DNA of 64,000 nucleotides from Leisingera sp. NJS204 (GCF_004123675.1 NZ_CP035417.1:1851501-1915500), one strand, 5' to 3'. Numbered from the stretch's first letter, positions 17,875 through 27,780 are shown. Notes: generated by a model from the letters alone, not told the origin. Numbers and translations: made by a program.

Positions 17875-19251
17875 ATGAAGGTCATTATCTGCGGCGCGGG
17901 CCAGGTTGGCTGGCAGATCGCCCGGCACCTGTCCGGCGAGCACAACGATGTGACGGTTGTCGACAACAACCCGGAACTGGTGCGGCGGGCAACCGATACG
18001 CTGGACGTGCAGGGGATCCATGGTTTTGCCTCCTATCCGGATGTGCTGGACCGGGCCGGGGCGCGGGATGCCGACATGATCATTGCGGCCACCCATTCTG
18101 ACGAGGTCAACATGGTGACCTGCCAGGTGGCGCATTCAGTCTTCAAGGTTCAGCGCAAGATTGCCCGCCTGCGGGCCAAAAGCTATCTGACCGCAATCTA
18201 TTCCGACCTTTATCAGCGCGAGCATTTGCCGATCGACGTGGTGATCAGCCCCGAGCGGGAAGTGGCGGCAGCAGCGATGCAGCGGCTGTCGGCGCCGGCA
18301 GCGTTTGACACCGAGACCTTCATGGGCGGCAAGGCGCAGCTTCTGGGGATCCAGATCGACGCCGATTGCCCGGTGGTGAATACACCGCTGCGGCAGCTGA
18401 CCGAATTGTTTTCGACGCTGCGCGCGATTGTGGTCGGGGTGCGGCGCGACGGCACGTTGTTTGCGCCGGAACCGGGCGACCAGCTGTTTGTCGGCGACAG
18501 CTGCTATGTGTTCAGCCACGCCGATGATGTGCCCCGCACCATCGAAGTGTTCGGCAAGCAGGAAACACGCCAGGACCGGGTGGTTGTGGTCGGCGGCGGC
18601 AACGTCGGCCTGGAAGTGGCCAAGGCGCTGGAGGCAAGCACAACACGGATCCGGGCCAAGATGATCGAACGCGACCGTACCTGTGCTGAACGGGCGGCGG
18701 AAACGCTGGAACGCACGATTGTGCTGAACGGCGACGGTCTGGACCGGGCGCTGATGATCGAGGCGGGCATCGACAAAGCGGATGCGATGCTGGCGGTGAC
18801 CGATGACGACAAGACCAACATTCTGGCCGCGGTGCGCGCCAAGGTTGAAGGCTGCCCGCTGGCCATTGCGCTGATCAATGACCCGACCCTGGTGCCGCTG
18901 CTGCCGCATCTGGGCATCGACGCCTATATCAACCCGCGCTCCACCACCGTCAGCTCGATCCTGCGCCACATCCGCTATGGCCGGGTGCGGCAGGTCTACT
19001 CATTGGGGGATGCCGAGGCTGAAATGATCGAGGCCGAGGTTTTGTCGACCTCGCCGATTGCCGGCCAGATGATCCGCGAGACGGATTTCCCCGAAGGCGT
19101 TCTGGTCGGCGGCGTTCTGAAGAACGGCGAGATGCTGCGCCCTTCCGGTCAGATGCGGATCGAGGCGGGCGATGTGATCGCGCTGTTCGCCATGGCGGCG
19201 GACGTGCCTGAGGTCGAGCGCCTGCTGCAGGTTTCGATCGACTATTTCTAG
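17875..19251 (+). CDS. trkA: Trk potassium uptake regulatory subunit TrkA
   Basis: Cytoplasmic NAD(H)-binding gating subunit of the Trk K+ uptake system. 458 residues with two RCK_N/RCK_C repeats: the first starts MKVIICGAGQVGWQIARHL, the second VVVVGGGNVGLEVAKAL near residues 237-253. AAGGGA lies 8 nt before the ATG. trkH begins 1 nt after its stop, so the two subunits are made together. The linkage of ntrBCYX, trkAH and hfq is common in Rhodobacteraceae. Confidence 0.95.
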   Translation: MKVIICGAGQVGWQIARHLSGEHNDVTVVDNNPELVRRATDTLDVQGIHGFASYPDVLDRAGARDADMIIAATHSDEVNMVTCQVAHSVFKVQRKIARLRAKSYLTAIYSDLYQREHLPIDVVISPEREVAAAAMQRLSAPAAFDTETFMGGKAQLLGIQIDADCPVVNTPLRQLTELFSTLRAIVVGVRRDGTLFAPEPGDQLFVGDSCYVFSHADDVPRTIEVFGKQETRQDRVVVVGGGNVGLEVAKALEASTTRIRAKMIERDRTCAERAAETLERTIVLNGDGLDRALMIEAGIDKADAMLAVTDDDKTNILAAVRAKVEGCPLAIALINDPTLVPLLPHLGIDAYINPRSTTVSSILRHIRYGRVRQVYSLGDAEAEMIEAEVLSTSPIAGQMIRETDFPEGVLVGGVLKNGEMLRPSGQMRIEAGDVIALFAMAADVPEVERLLQVSIDYF

Positions 19252-19252
19252 G

Positions 19253-20788
19253 ATGCGCCGCCCGGTCAAAGCTCCCATTGGCGTGCTGCGCCTGCCGCTG
19301 TTCCTGCTGATCTGGGGCATTGCCTCGCTGGCGATGTGGCTGCCTGCTGTGCATGCGCTGGTGCTGGACGATCATCACACCTCGCGCAGTTTTTTCTATG
19401 CCGGCGTTGCCGGGCTGATCCTTGTGGTGCTGATCGGCCTGTCGATGGGCAACCGGGTGCCGCGCTACGGGATGCCGGGGCAATTGCTGTCGCTGCTGGC
19501 GACGTTCACCGTACTGCCGCTGTTCCTGGCGGTGCCGGTTCAGGATGCGCTGGTCAGCACCCGGTATCTGAATGCCTATTTCGATATGGTCAGCGCCATC
19601 ACCACCACCGGCGCCGATGTCTGGGGAGATCCGGACCGGCTGCCGCCCAGCGTGCATCTGTGGCGGGCGATTGTCGGTTGGCTGGGCGGTCTGTTGATGT
19701 GGGTGGCCGCCTCGGCGGTGCTGGCGCCGATGTCCCTGGGCGGGTTTGAGGTCACTGCCAAAGGCGAGCCTGGCGGCGGCACGGCCGCCCCTCTGCATAT
19801 GGAGAGGGCAGATCCCCGCCGACAGCTGGTGCTGGTGACGCGTACCCTGGCGCCGGTTTATGCCGGGCTGACCCTTGTGCTATGGCTGTTGCTGATGATC
19901 ACAGGCGAACAGGCCTTGGCAGGTCTAAGCCATGCGATGTCGGTGATGGCGACCTCGGGCATATCGGCCATCGGCGGGGTGGAAAATGCCGCCAGCGGCC
20001 TGGCGGGCGAGATGGTGATGTTCCTGTTCATGTTCTTTGCGCTGTCGCGGCTGACTTTTTCCAGCGACACGGTCACCGCGGGGCAGGGGCGGCTGGACAA
20101 GGATCCGGAATTCCGCACCGGGCTGCTGATCGTTTTCGGGGTGCCGCTGCTGCTGTTCCTGCGCCACTGGTTGGCCGCCTATGAAGTGGATGCCGGTGAA
20201 GATCTGCCGCAAGCCCTGCACGCGCTTTGGGGCACCTTGTTTACAGTGCTGTCATTCCTGTCGACCACCGGATTTGAAAGTACGCATTGGGAAGCCGCCC
20301 AGGCCTGGTCGGGACTGGAAACACCGGGCATGATCCTGCTGGGGCTGGCAGTGTTCGGCGGCGGTGTCGCGACCACTGCGGGCGGGGTCAAGCTGTTGCG
20401 GGTCTACGCGCTGTACTTGAATGGTCTGCGCGAAATGGAGCGGCTGGTGCATCCCAGCTCGGTCAGCAGCGAAGGCAACCGCGCCAAGCGCTTGCAGAAG
20501 AACGGAGCGTTTGTGGCTTGGGTGTTCTTCATGCTGTTTGCCCTGTCGCTGGCTGTGGTCAGCACTGCGCTGGCCGCAGTCGGCACGGATTTTGAACAAT
20601 CGCTGGTGCTAGCGGTTGCCGCGCTGTCAACAACCGGCCCGCTGGCTGATACGGCCAGCAGTACGCCGATTGTACTGAACCTTCTGACAGATCCTGCCAA
20701 ACTGATCCTGTGCATTGCGATGGTTCTCGGGCGGCTGGAGACCCTGGCCTTCATCGCGCTGCTGTCACCCAACCTTTGGCGCAGCTGA
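19253..20788 (+). CDS. trkH: Trk potassium transporter membrane subunit TrkH
   Basis: K+-translocating inner-membrane subunit; 511 residues with about ten membrane helices in the four-fold pore arrangement. Selectivity-filter-like loops are visible: SAITTTGADVW, VMATSGISAIGG, FLSTTGFES and ALSTTGPLAD, each with the TTG/TSG core. It directly follows trkA. hfq is 120 nt downstream and may have its own promoter. Confidence 0.94.
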   Translation: MRRPVKAPIGVLRLPLFLLIWGIASLAMWLPAVHALVLDDHHTSRSFFYAGVAGLILVVLIGLSMGNRVPRYGMPGQLLSLLATFTVLPLFLAVPVQDALVSTRYLNAYFDMVSAITTTGADVWGDPDRLPPSVHLWRAIVGWLGGLLMWVAASAVLAPMSLGGFEVTAKGEPGGGTAAPLHMERADPRRQLVLVTRTLAPVYAGLTLVLWLLLMITGEQALAGLSHAMSVMATSGISAIGGVENAASGLAGEMVMFLFMFFALSRLTFSSDTVTAGQGRLDKDPEFRTGLLIVFGVPLLLFLRHWLAAYEVDAGEDLPQALHALWGTLFTVLSFLSTTGFESTHWEAAQAWSGLETPGMILLGLAVFGGGVATTAGGVKLLRVYALYLNGLREMERLVHPSSVSSEGNRAKRLQKNGAFVAWVFFMLFALSLAVVSTALAAVGTDFEQSLVLAVAALSTTGPLADTASSTPIVLNLLTDPAKLILCIAMVLGRLETLAFIALLSPNLWRS

Positions 20789-20908
20789 CCGCCCTTGAGG
20801 GTGAAAAGTGTTTTTCTGGTGGAAACTTACATTTTCTCCGTCCATACTGAATTTAATGTGCGTGCTGGTCCGCAGCGCGCGGCAAGAACAAAGGCGAGAT
20901 AATAAAAA

Positions 20909-21148
20909 ATGGCTTCGGACAGACAGAATCTTCAGGATGCCTTCCTGAATCACGTTCGCAAAACCAAGGTTCCGGTTACAATCTTTCTGATCAACGGGGT
21001 CAAGCTGCAGGGTGTGATCACCTGGTTCGACAATTTCTGCGTGCTGCTGCGCCGCGACGGACAGTCGCAGCTGGTCTACAAACACGCGATTTCGACCATC
21101 ATGCCGGCCCAGCCGATCAGTCTCTATGAGGGTGAAGACTCCAATTGA
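20909..21148 (+). CDS. hfq: RNA chaperone Hfq
   Basis: Hexameric Sm-like protein that pairs small RNAs with mRNAs. The 79 residues carry Sm1 ([21 protein letters not shown]) and Sm2 ([13 protein letters not shown], with the YKHA uridine-pocket motif) and a short acidic C-terminal tail, as is typical for alphaproteobacteria. The leader is AT-rich before the ATG, with GGCGAGA as ribosome site. Its stop overlaps the hflX start by 4 nt. Confidence 0.97.
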   Translation: MASDRQNLQDAFLNHVRKTKVPVTIFLINGVKLQGVITWFDNFCVLLRRDGQSQLVYKHAISTIMPAQPISLYEGEDSN

Positions 21149-22419
21149 TGGAGCATGAAAGGACGCGCACCCGTGCCTGGGTGCTGCATCCGGAAATCAA
21201 ATCCGATAGCAGGCGCCGCCAGGCTGCACCTGCGCTTGATGAGGCCGTTGCGCTGGCAGCGGCCCTTCCCGATCTTGATGTGATCGGCTCCAATGTTGTG
21301 CGCCTGCCCAAGGCGCATGCGGGGATGCTGTTCGGCTCTGGCAAAATCGAAGAGCTGGCGGGCATCCTCAAAGCAAATGAGGTGGAACTGGTCCTGATCG
21401 ACGGGTCGGTGTCCCCGGTGCAGCAGCGCAATTTGGAAAAAGCCTGGAAGGTCAAGATCCTCGACCGGACCGGGCTGATCCTGGAGATATTCTCGGACCG
21501 TGCAGCCACCCGCGAAGGTGTGCTGCAGGTCGAGATGGCGGCGCTCAGCTATCAGCGGACGCGGCTGGTGCGGGCCTGGACCCACCTGGAGCGCCAGCGC
21601 GGCGGATTGGGATTTGTCGGCGGACCCGGCGAAACCCAGATCGAGGCCGACCGGCGCGCCATTGACGACCAACTGGTGCGGCTGCGCCGGCAGCTCGACA
21701 AGGTGGTGAAGACCCGGAGCCTGCACCGCGCCTCGCGGGCCAAGGTGCCCTATCCGATTGTGGCGCTGGTCGGCTATACAAACGCCGGCAAGTCGACCCT
21801 GTTCAACCGGCTGACCGGGGCTGAGGTGATGGCCAAAGACATGCTCTTTGCCACTTTGGACCCGACCATGCGCCGGGTGCAGATTGCGGATGGGCCGGAG
21901 GTGATCCTGTCCGACACCGTGGGCTTCATTTCGGATCTGCCGACCGAACTGGTGGCATCTTTCCGGGCGACGCTGGAAGAGGTTCTGGCGGCGGATGTGA
22001 TCCTGCATGTGCGCGACATCAGCCATGATGAAAGCGAGCAGCAGGCCAAAGACGTCGAGGCCATCCTGACCTCATTGGGGGTGGACGAAAACCGCGCCCG
22101 GATCGAAGTCTGGAACAAGCTGGACCAGCTGCCTGAGGAAGACGCCGAAGCCCGCCGTCAGCGTGCGGAACGTGAGGACGGCATCCATGCGATCTCGGCC
22201 CTGACGGGCGAGGGGCTGGACGGGTTAATGGCAGATATCGCCGAGCAGTTGCAGGGCGTGCGGCACGAGGAGCTGCTGAATCTCACGTTTGCCGAAGGCA
22301 AACAGCGCGCCTGGCTGTTCAAGGAAGACCTGGTTCAAAGCGAAGAACAGACCGAGGCCGGGTTTGATATCACCGTGCTGTGGACCGACCGGCAAAAGGC
22401 GAAGTACGAGAGGCTGTGA
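21145..22419 (+). CDS. hflX: Ribosome-associated GTPase HflX
   Basis: GTPase that splits stalled ribosomes, notably under heat stress. 424 residues: an N-terminal HflX domain ([13 protein letters not shown], near 66-78), a coiled-coil-like arm ([20 protein letters not shown]), and a G domain with G1 [13 protein letters not shown]3 DTVGFI and G4 NKLD. The start codon overlaps the hfq stop (ATGA), the conserved hfq-hflX arrangement. A bidirectional terminator follows. Confidence 0.96.
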   Translation: MMEHERTRTRAWVLHPEIKSDSRRRQAAPALDEAVALAAALPDLDVIGSNVVRLPKAHAGMLFGSGKIEELAGILKANEVELVLIDGSVSPVQQRNLEKAWKVKILDRTGLILEIFSDRAATREGVLQVEMAALSYQRTRLVRAWTHLERQRGGLGFVGGPGETQIEADRRAIDDQLVRLRRQLDKVVKTRSLHRASRAKVPYPIVALVGYTNAGKSTLFNRLTGAEVMAKDMLFATLDPTMRRVQIADGPEVILSDTVGFISDLPTELVASFRATLEEVLAADVILHVRDISHDESEQQAKDVEAILTSLGVDENRARIEVWNKLDQLPEEDAEARRQRAEREDGIHAISALTGEGLDGLMADIAEQLQGVRHEELLNLTFAEGKQRAWLFKEDLVQSEEQTEAGFDITVLWTDRQKAKYERL

Positions 22420-22442
22420 AGCCTTGCTTCAAGTGTAAAAGG

Positions 22443-22468
22443 AAAAGGGCGCCGCAGCGCCCTTTTTT
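22443..22468. terminator. Bidirectional intrinsic terminator, hflX / penicillin acylase gene
   Basis: GGGCGC (22447-22452) pairs with GCGCCC (22457-22462) around CGCA, flanked by AAAA on the left and TTTTTT on the right. Each strand therefore has a stem followed by a U-tract. It lies between the convergent stops of hflX and the penicillin-acylase-family gene. Confidence 0.9.
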
Positions 22469-22480
22469 ATTGTCCCGTTA

Positions 22481-24988
22481 TTATTGGCGGGGGGTGATCC
22501 GGGTAATGCCGACAGCTGCGGCGCGGGCCAGGTCCTCGTCCAGTGACATCGGGATATATTCACCGCGCCGCCAGAGCTGGGCCATGTCGTCATAGTAGCG
22601 CGACAGCGGATGGCCGGACTGGCCGGTTGATACGATAAAGACGGAACTGTCGGGATCGGCAAAGTCATAGACCCCGCGGTAGCCGGCAGAATGGGTGTTC
22701 TGGAACGGATCCGGGTCCTTACCTGAACTCTTGCCCCGCTGCAGGGTGTTGCCGCTGCCGCTGGTGGACTGGCGGATGTTTACGAAATAGCGCAGCAGCG
22801 GCACTTCTCCCAGCACCGGGTGGTCCTGCGTGGCCTGATGCGCATCGCCCCAGCGCAGCGATTCCAGCGCGGTGCCATAGCGTTCTTCGATCCAGATCAG
22901 CGCATCATCCAGCGCCAGCCGGGCCATATCAGTGCAGCTTTCTTCCGGAGCGCTTTGGCGCACGTCGCACCAGACGGCGGCACCATCGACATCGCGGTAG
23001 ACCCGCTCGATGAACAACGGTTCCACATGGCGGAAGGTCTTGGCCACCGGACCCAGTTCATCGGTGATCAGCCGGGCCTGCAGGGCGCGCAGCCAGGCGG
23101 CATAGATCAGCGGTTCCGGCAGATGCTCGTTCATTTCACCGTTCCACTCCGACAGCAGGGTCAGGGCGATCTGGCGCTGGCGCTCGCGGGTGCCGGCAGG
23201 GGCGGCCTCTCCGGTGAACCACAGGTCGGCTCCGATCAGCGGCAAGAGGGTGCGGGCGGTGTAGGAGACCGTGTCCAATTGCGCCTCGATAAAGCTGTCG
23301 CGGGTATGCACTTCGCGGTTCTGCATCAGTTTTTCCCAGCGGTGGATGCGCTGGGTATCGCCCCAGTCAAAGGAGACGTGGTTCGGGAAGGGACGGTCCA
23401 GGATCTTGTTGTTGGTATTGCCCAGGATGCCGCCTGCGGGGCTGGTGAATTCAGGGTTTTCCGCATATGGGGCGCGGCCTTGCCAGCGGTTCTCCGGGTG
23501 CCAGCCCTGGCTTGGCATCCGGCCCTTGCTTTGGTGTGCGGCATCGCGCAGCGGGAAGGCGCCGACGGTTTTGAGCGCAATTGTGTCCTTATCCGCCAGA
23601 GTCAGGTTTTGCGAAGGGGCGACAAAGCCTTCTCCGGCTGTGATTGCGTCTTGGACCGTGGTGCTGCGCATCAGGCCGATGGCAGCGCTCATTGAGGTAT
23701 CCTTGGGGCTGAGCACAGTCCAGCTGAGCGACACCACATGGCCGGGCGGGGTGATCCCGGCCAGTTTGAACATCGAACCGGGCAGCACCGGGCCGTTGTC
23801 TGTCCAGCGCAGGGTCAAAGTAACCGGCGCCTGGTCCTTGATCTTGATGATCGACGGGCGGGAGATGAATTCCTTATACCCTTCAACGCTCAGATACTCC
23901 TGAGGATTTTCCGGGTTGAGGCGTTCAATAAACAAGTCCTGGTCGTCCAGATAAGACGAGGTCACCCCCCATCCCAGCACGTCTGAGCGCCCCGTGATTA
24001 TTGCCGGGATGCCAGGGATGGTGCCGCCGATCACACCGCCGGTGCCCAGTTCAAGCCGTGCCAGATACCAGACGCCGGGTGCGCTGAGACCCAGGTGCGG
24101 GTCATTGGCCAATAGCGTGCCGCCCGCCGCCGAACGGCTCGGGGCGGCGGCCCAGGCGTTGGAGGCCCCCGCCAGCCCGCGCGGAGCAACCGGAAACAGC
24201 AGGCTGTCTGCCTCTGCGGGCTTGGCGGTGGCGAACTGCCGGACGCCGGGAACCAGCGCTGCATACTCCGGCAGGGCAGTCAGCCCTTTGCCCGGTGCAT
24301 CGGGCAGGATGTCCTTGATCCTGGCCGCATCATCCAGTGCCAGCGAAGTCCGGGCGCGCAGGATCTCTTCCTTCATGTGGCCGGACAGCTGCAGCGCCAT
24401 CAGCTTCATGATCGCGATGCTGTCGGCGGGCTGCCAGGGCGCAACCGGCATGTTGAACAGGAACATCTCCGGCGCACCGCGGCCAAGCGCATCTTCGTTG
24501 ATCTCCTGCAGGCGGGCGTTGACGCCGGCGGCATAGGCCTTGAGCGCGGTCATCGCTTCGGGCGACTGCACCGCCGCGGATTGCTGCGCCAATCGGTAGA
24601 TATCCAGCCGGCGCAGATATGTGTCGGTCTCAACCGTGCGGGTGCCGAAGATTTCCGACAGGCGGCCCTTGGCGGTGCGCCGCATTACTGCCATCTGCCA
24701 CAGGCGGTCCTGGGCATGGGCATAGCCGAGGCCAAAGTAGACATCCTCGTCGCTGGCGCCGAAACTGCCGAAGATATGCGGTACATTGGCGTTGTCGCGG
24801 ACAATCTCGACAGGCGAGGAGAGGCCGGGCAGGGAAAGCTCTTTGTTGTATTCGGGCAGTGACTGCGAAGCCAGGTAATAGACCAGCAATGCGGCCAGAA
24901 CACTTAGCAGAATCAGGCCGGCAGCTATGCGCATAAGCCAGCGGAAAAGATGTCCCATCAGCGGTCGTTTTCCCTTGGGTTTTGTCAT
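22481..24988 (-). CDS. Penicillin acylase family (Ntn-hydrolase) protein, membrane anchored
   Basis: Self-processing N-terminal nucleophile amidase of the S45 family, 835 residues from the ATG at 24988. The open frame extends to 25081, but the extra residues do not fit the family. One membrane anchor lies at about 18-40, so the enzyme is periplasmic but tethered rather than secreted by a cleaved signal. The autocatalytic site is GLAGASNAWAAAP with nucleophile Ser276, which would begin the beta chain; TLLANDPHLGLSAPG follows as usual. Relatives hydrolyse beta-lactam side chains or acyl-homoserine lactones; the substrate here cannot be told. Convergent with hflX, divergent from the next gene. 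Confidence 0.9.
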   Translation of the reverse strand: MTKPKGKRPLMGHLFRWLMRIAAGLILLSVLAALLVYYLASQSLPEYNKELSLPGLSSPVEIVRDNANVPHIFGSFGASDEDVYFGLGYAHAQDRLWQMAVMRRTAKGRLSEIFGTRTVETDTYLRRLDIYRLAQQSAAVQSPEAMTALKAYAAGVNARLQEINEDALGRGAPEMFLFNMPVAPWQPADSIAIMKLMALQLSGHMKEEILRARTSLALDDAARIKDILPDAPGKGLTALPEYAALVPGVRQFATAKPAEADSLLFPVAPRGLAGASNAWAAAPSRSAAGGTLLANDPHLGLSAPGVWYLARLELGTGGVIGGTIPGIPAIITGRSDVLGWGVTSSYLDDQDLFIERLNPENPQEYLSVEGYKEFISRPSIIKIKDQAPVTLTLRWTDNGPVLPGSMFKLAGITPPGHVVSLSWTVLSPKDTSMSAAIGLMRSTTVQDAITAGEGFVAPSQNLTLADKDTIALKTVGAFPLRDAAHQSKGRMPSQGWHPENRWQGRAPYAENPEFTSPAGGILGNTNNKILDRPFPNHVSFDWGDTQRIHRWEKLMQNREVHTRDSFIEAQLDTVSYTARTLLPLIGADLWFTGEAAPAGTRERQRQIALTLLSEWNGEMNEHLPEPLIYAAWLRALQARLITDELGPVAKTFRHVEPLFIERVYRDVDGAAVWCDVRQSAPEESCTDMARLALDDALIWIEERYGTALESLRWGDAHQATQDHPVLGEVPLLRYFVNIRQSTSGSGNTLQRGKSSGKDPDPFQNTHSAGYRGVYDFADPDSSVFIVSTGQSGHPLSRYYDDMAQLWRRGEYIPMSLDEDLARAAAVGITRITPRQ

Positions 24989-25074
24989 TTCCAGCCGCTT
25001 GGCAGATTGCGCCCCGCGGCGGCGGTGGTAGGGTTGGCGCCAACATAAGCGAAGACAGATCAAGGGAAAAGCAG

Positions 25075-25947
25075 ATGGCAAAAATCGCGTTTCTGGGGCT
25101 CGGCGTCATGGGCTATCCGATGGCCGGGCACCTGCAGGCCGCGGGCCATGAGGTCACCGTCTACAACCGCACCGAAGCCAAGGCCAAGGCCTGGGCCGCC
25201 GAGCATGGCGGCCAGTTCGGTGCCACACCGCGGGCGGCTGCGGCGGGGGCGGATTTTGTAATGGCCTGCGTTGGCAATGACGACGATCTGCGCTCGGTCT
25301 GCCTGGGGGCGGATGGTGCCTTTGCCGGTATGCGCGAAGGCGCGGTGTTTGTTGATCACACCACGGTGTCGGAAACCGTGACCCGCGAATTGCATGGCGC
25401 GGCAGAAGAGAAAGGCGTGTTCTTTGTTGATGCACCGATTTCCGGCGGTCAGGCAGGGGCTGAAAACGGTGTGCTGTCAATTATGTGCGGCGGAGACGAG
25501 GCCGCTTACGCCCGGGTTGAGCCGGTGATGGCTGCCTATTCCAAAATCTGCCGCCGGATCGGCGGCAGCGGGGCGGGACAGCTGACCAAAATGTGCAACC
25601 AGATCGCCATTGCAGGGCTTGTGCAGGGCTTGAGCGAGGCGCTGCATTTTGCCGAGAAGGCCGGGCTGGACGGGCGGGCGGTGGTCGAAGTGATCAGCCA
25701 GGGCGCGGCGGGCAGCTGGCAGATGGCCAATCGTTACGAGACCATGCTGGACGATCATTTCGAGCATGGCTTTGCGGTGGACTGGATGCGCAAGGATCTG
25801 GGTATCTGTCTGGACGCAGCGGATGAAACCGGCGCCAGCCTGCCGGTCACAGCTCTGGTGGATCAGTTCTACAAGGACGTGCAAAAGATGGGCGGCGGGC
25901 GCTGGGATACCTCGTCGCTGTTCAAACGGCTGCGCAAACTGGACTGA
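25075..25947 (+). CDS. NAD(P)-dependent beta-hydroxyacid dehydrogenase (3-hydroxyisobutyrate dehydrogenase family)
   Basis: A 290-residue cytoplasmic dehydrogenase. The ATG at 25075 is preferred over earlier in-frame starts because AAGGGA lies 7-8 nt upstream and the Rossmann loop IAFLGLGVMGYPMAGHL then begins at residue 3. Family signatures: FVDAPISGGQAGAENG (substrate loop) and GSGAGQLTKMCNQ with the catalytic Lys. Possible substrates include 3-hydroxyisobutyrate, tartronate semialdehyde or other short hydroxyacids; context does not decide. Two hairpins close the transcript. Confidence 0.9.
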   Translation: MAKIAFLGLGVMGYPMAGHLQAAGHEVTVYNRTEAKAKAWAAEHGGQFGATPRAAAAGADFVMACVGNDDDLRSVCLGADGAFAGMREGAVFVDHTTVSETVTRELHGAAEEKGVFFVDAPISGGQAGAENGVLSIMCGGDEAAYARVEPVMAAYSKICRRIGGSGAGQLTKMCNQIAIAGLVQGLSEALHFAEKAGLDGRAVVEVISQGAAGSWQMANRYETMLDDHFEHGFAVDWMRKDLGICLDAADETGASLPVTALVDQFYKDVQKMGGGRWDTSSLFKRLRKLD

Positions 25948-25959
25948 GGGTAAGGTAAA

Positions 25960-26006
25960 ATGGCCTTTCCGGCAGGAAAGGCCATGCCTCCGGCGGAGGT
26001 ATTTTC
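25960..26006 (+). terminator. Double hairpin with TATTTTC tail
   Basis: ATGGCCTTTCC (25960-25970) pairs perfectly with GGAAAGGCCAT (25975-25985) over a GGCA loop. Then comes CCTCC-GGC-GGAGG (25987-25999), followed by TATTTTC. It lies between the dehydrogenase and the convergent SYLF gene and serves as a likely terminator. The second element resembles the unit at 43459-43483. Confidence 0.65.
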
Positions 26007-26054
26007 AACCAGAAAGAAGCGAAGGCCGTGAGCCTTTGCCGTTTCCCGGGCTGA

Positions 26055-26630
26055 TCAGGGGATGATGCGGGTGTATTTGGTGCCTTCCAAAGTCGCACCA
26101 ACGCGCAGGCCTGCCTGGGCAAAGACCACTGCAAGCACCGGGGACGTCAGGGTATTGGTGTCGGCACTCAGCGCGTTGCCTTCGTCCTTGATCACATATT
26201 CCACATCTGCGCCTGCCGCCCAACCGGACGAGCGGCGGAAGCCGGCCAAGGCGCCTTCGGTCATGAAGAACAGCACGTGGGCATACTGTTGAGCGCCGAT
26301 CTGCAGGCCCGCATTGCCTTTGTAAGTGGCGTAATAATCGACGGTCACATCGTTGATCCGCAGGGCGCCGCGCCCATAGGCCCCGCCAAATACAAAGCCC
26401 GCCTCAGTGACCAGCGGCATTACCAGCATGCCGGTTGCCTTTTCGGCCAGGGTACGGGTGTTGGGGTACTGGCTGTACATTTGGTTCAGCGTGCTATCAA
26501 CGCGGGCGTCGATGGTCGCGCCATTGCTGTTGCCTATGCCGTTGCCGCATGCGGCGGTAACGCCGGCGCCGGCCAGAGCCGTCAGGGCAAAGCCGCGGCG
26601 GGTCATGCGGGAAGAGGAAAAACTGCTCAT
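26055..26630 (-). CDS. SYLF/YSC84-domain lipoprotein
   Basis: A 191-residue putative lipoprotein. The N terminus (SRMTRRGFALTALAGAGVTAAC) has a twin-Arg pair, a hydrophobic core and Cys28 as lipid-attachment site. The rest matches the YSC84/SYLF lipid-binding fold: ATGMLVMPLVTEAGFVFGGAYGRGAL, then YYATYKGNAGLQIGAQ and a C-terminal VVFAQAGLRVGATLEGT. Bacterial members are mostly uncharacterised; eukaryotic ones bind phosphoinositides. Monocistronic, convergent with the dehydrogenase. Confidence 0.85.
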   Translation of the reverse strand: MSSFSSSRMTRRGFALTALAGAGVTAACGNGIGNSNGATIDARVDSTLNQMYSQYPNTRTLAEKATGMLVMPLVTEAGFVFGGAYGRGALRINDVTVDYYATYKGNAGLQIGAQQYAHVLFFMTEGALAGFRRSSGWAAGADVEYVIKDEGNALSADTNTLTSPVLAVVFAQAGLRVGATLEGTKYTRIIP

Positions 26631-26781
26631 TTCTCAGGTGCCTGTAATGATTTGCTCCAAGGCCGGTATGCTCCGGCTCTGATCGAATGTATACGCGGAA
26701 AACCGCTGCCTGTCATCTGCTGCCAGCTGGACAGCGGCGGCTTCCCGCTGAAGTGATCCGCATCCGCATTGAATGACTGGG

Positions 26782-27780
26782 TCAGCCGTTCAGCAGCCGG
26801 GCCGCGGCGGGTGCGAAATAGGTCAGGATGCCGTTGCAGCCCGCCCGTTTGAAAGCCATCAGGCTTTCCATCATCACCTTTTCGCCGTCGATCCAGCCGT
26901 TTTGCGCTGCGGCCTGGATCATCGCGTATTCGCCCGAGACCTGATAGGCATAGGTCGGCACGCCAAAGGCGGATTTCACCCGGTGGCAGATGTCGAGATA
27001 GGCAATGCCCGGTTTGACCATCACCATGTCGGCGCCCTCCATCAGGTCGCGCTCAATCAGCCGCAGCGCTTCGTCGCTGTTGGCCGGGTCCATCTGATAG
27101 GTTTTCTTGTCGCCCTTCAGCGCGCCCGAGGCACCGACCGCATCACGGAACGGCCCATAGTAGCCGGAGGCGTATTTGGCCGAATAGGACAGGATCGCCA
27201 CATTGTGGTGGCCTGCATTTTCCAGCGCGCTGCGCATCGCCCCGATCCGCCCGTCCATCATGTCGGACGGTCCGATGATATCGGCGCCGGCATCGGCCTG
27301 AGCGAGCGTCATTTTGACCAGCGCCTCGACGGTGGCGTCATTGACGATCTCGCCATCGACCACATAACCGTCGTGGCCGTTGATATTGTAGGGGTCCAGC
27401 GCCACGTCAGTCATCACTGCAATATCCGGCGCCGCATCCTTGATCGCGCGGATTGCGCGATTGGTCAGGTTGTCCGGGTTCCAGGCCTCGACGCAATCTT
27501 CGGTTTTGAGCGAGGCATCGGTGTAGGGAAACAGGCAGATCGCCGGGATCCCCAGGGCCTGCGCCTCAACTGCGGCTTCGGCAATTTTGTCCACCGAGCG
27601 GCGCACCGCACCGGGCATCGAAGCGATCGGTTCCTCAACGCCTTCCCCTTCACGGACAAACACCGGCCAGATGAAATCAGACGGCGTCAGGGTGTTCTCC
27701 CGGACCAGGTCACGGATGGCCTGGCTGGCACGGGTGCGGCGCAGGCGGGCGGCGGGAAAGGGCGCGACGGTGGGCTTCAT
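26782..27780 (-). CDS. hemB: Delta-aminolevulinic acid dehydratase (porphobilinogen synthase)
   Basis: Condenses two 5-aminolevulinate molecules to porphobilinogen in tetrapyrrole synthesis. 332 residues from the ATG at 27780 (the frame extends to 27951, but MKPTVAPFPAARLRRTR is the normal N terminus). The two Schiff-base lysines are in ILSYSAKYASGYYGPFRDA and ADMVMVKPGIAYLD. The metal region lacks the Cys triad of zinc enzymes and reads DVALDPYNINGHDGYV, the magnesium-type form usual in alphaproteobacteria. The 184-nt upstream gap is shared with the divergent membrane-protein gene. Confidence 0.96.
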   Translation of the reverse strand: MKPTVAPFPAARLRRTRASQAIRDLVRENTLTPSDFIWPVFVREGEGVEEPIASMPGAVRRSVDKIAEAAVEAQALGIPAICLFPYTDASLKTEDCVEAWNPDNLTNRAIRAIKDAAPDIAVMTDVALDPYNINGHDGYVVDGEIVNDATVEALVKMTLAQADAGADIIGPSDMMDGRIGAMRSALENAGHHNVAILSYSAKYASGYYGPFRDAVGASGALKGDKKTYQMDPANSDEALRLIERDLMEGADMVMVKPGIAYLDICHRVKSAFGVPTYAYQVSGEYAMIQAAAQNGWIDGEKVMMESLMAFKRAGCNGILTYFAPAAARLLNG

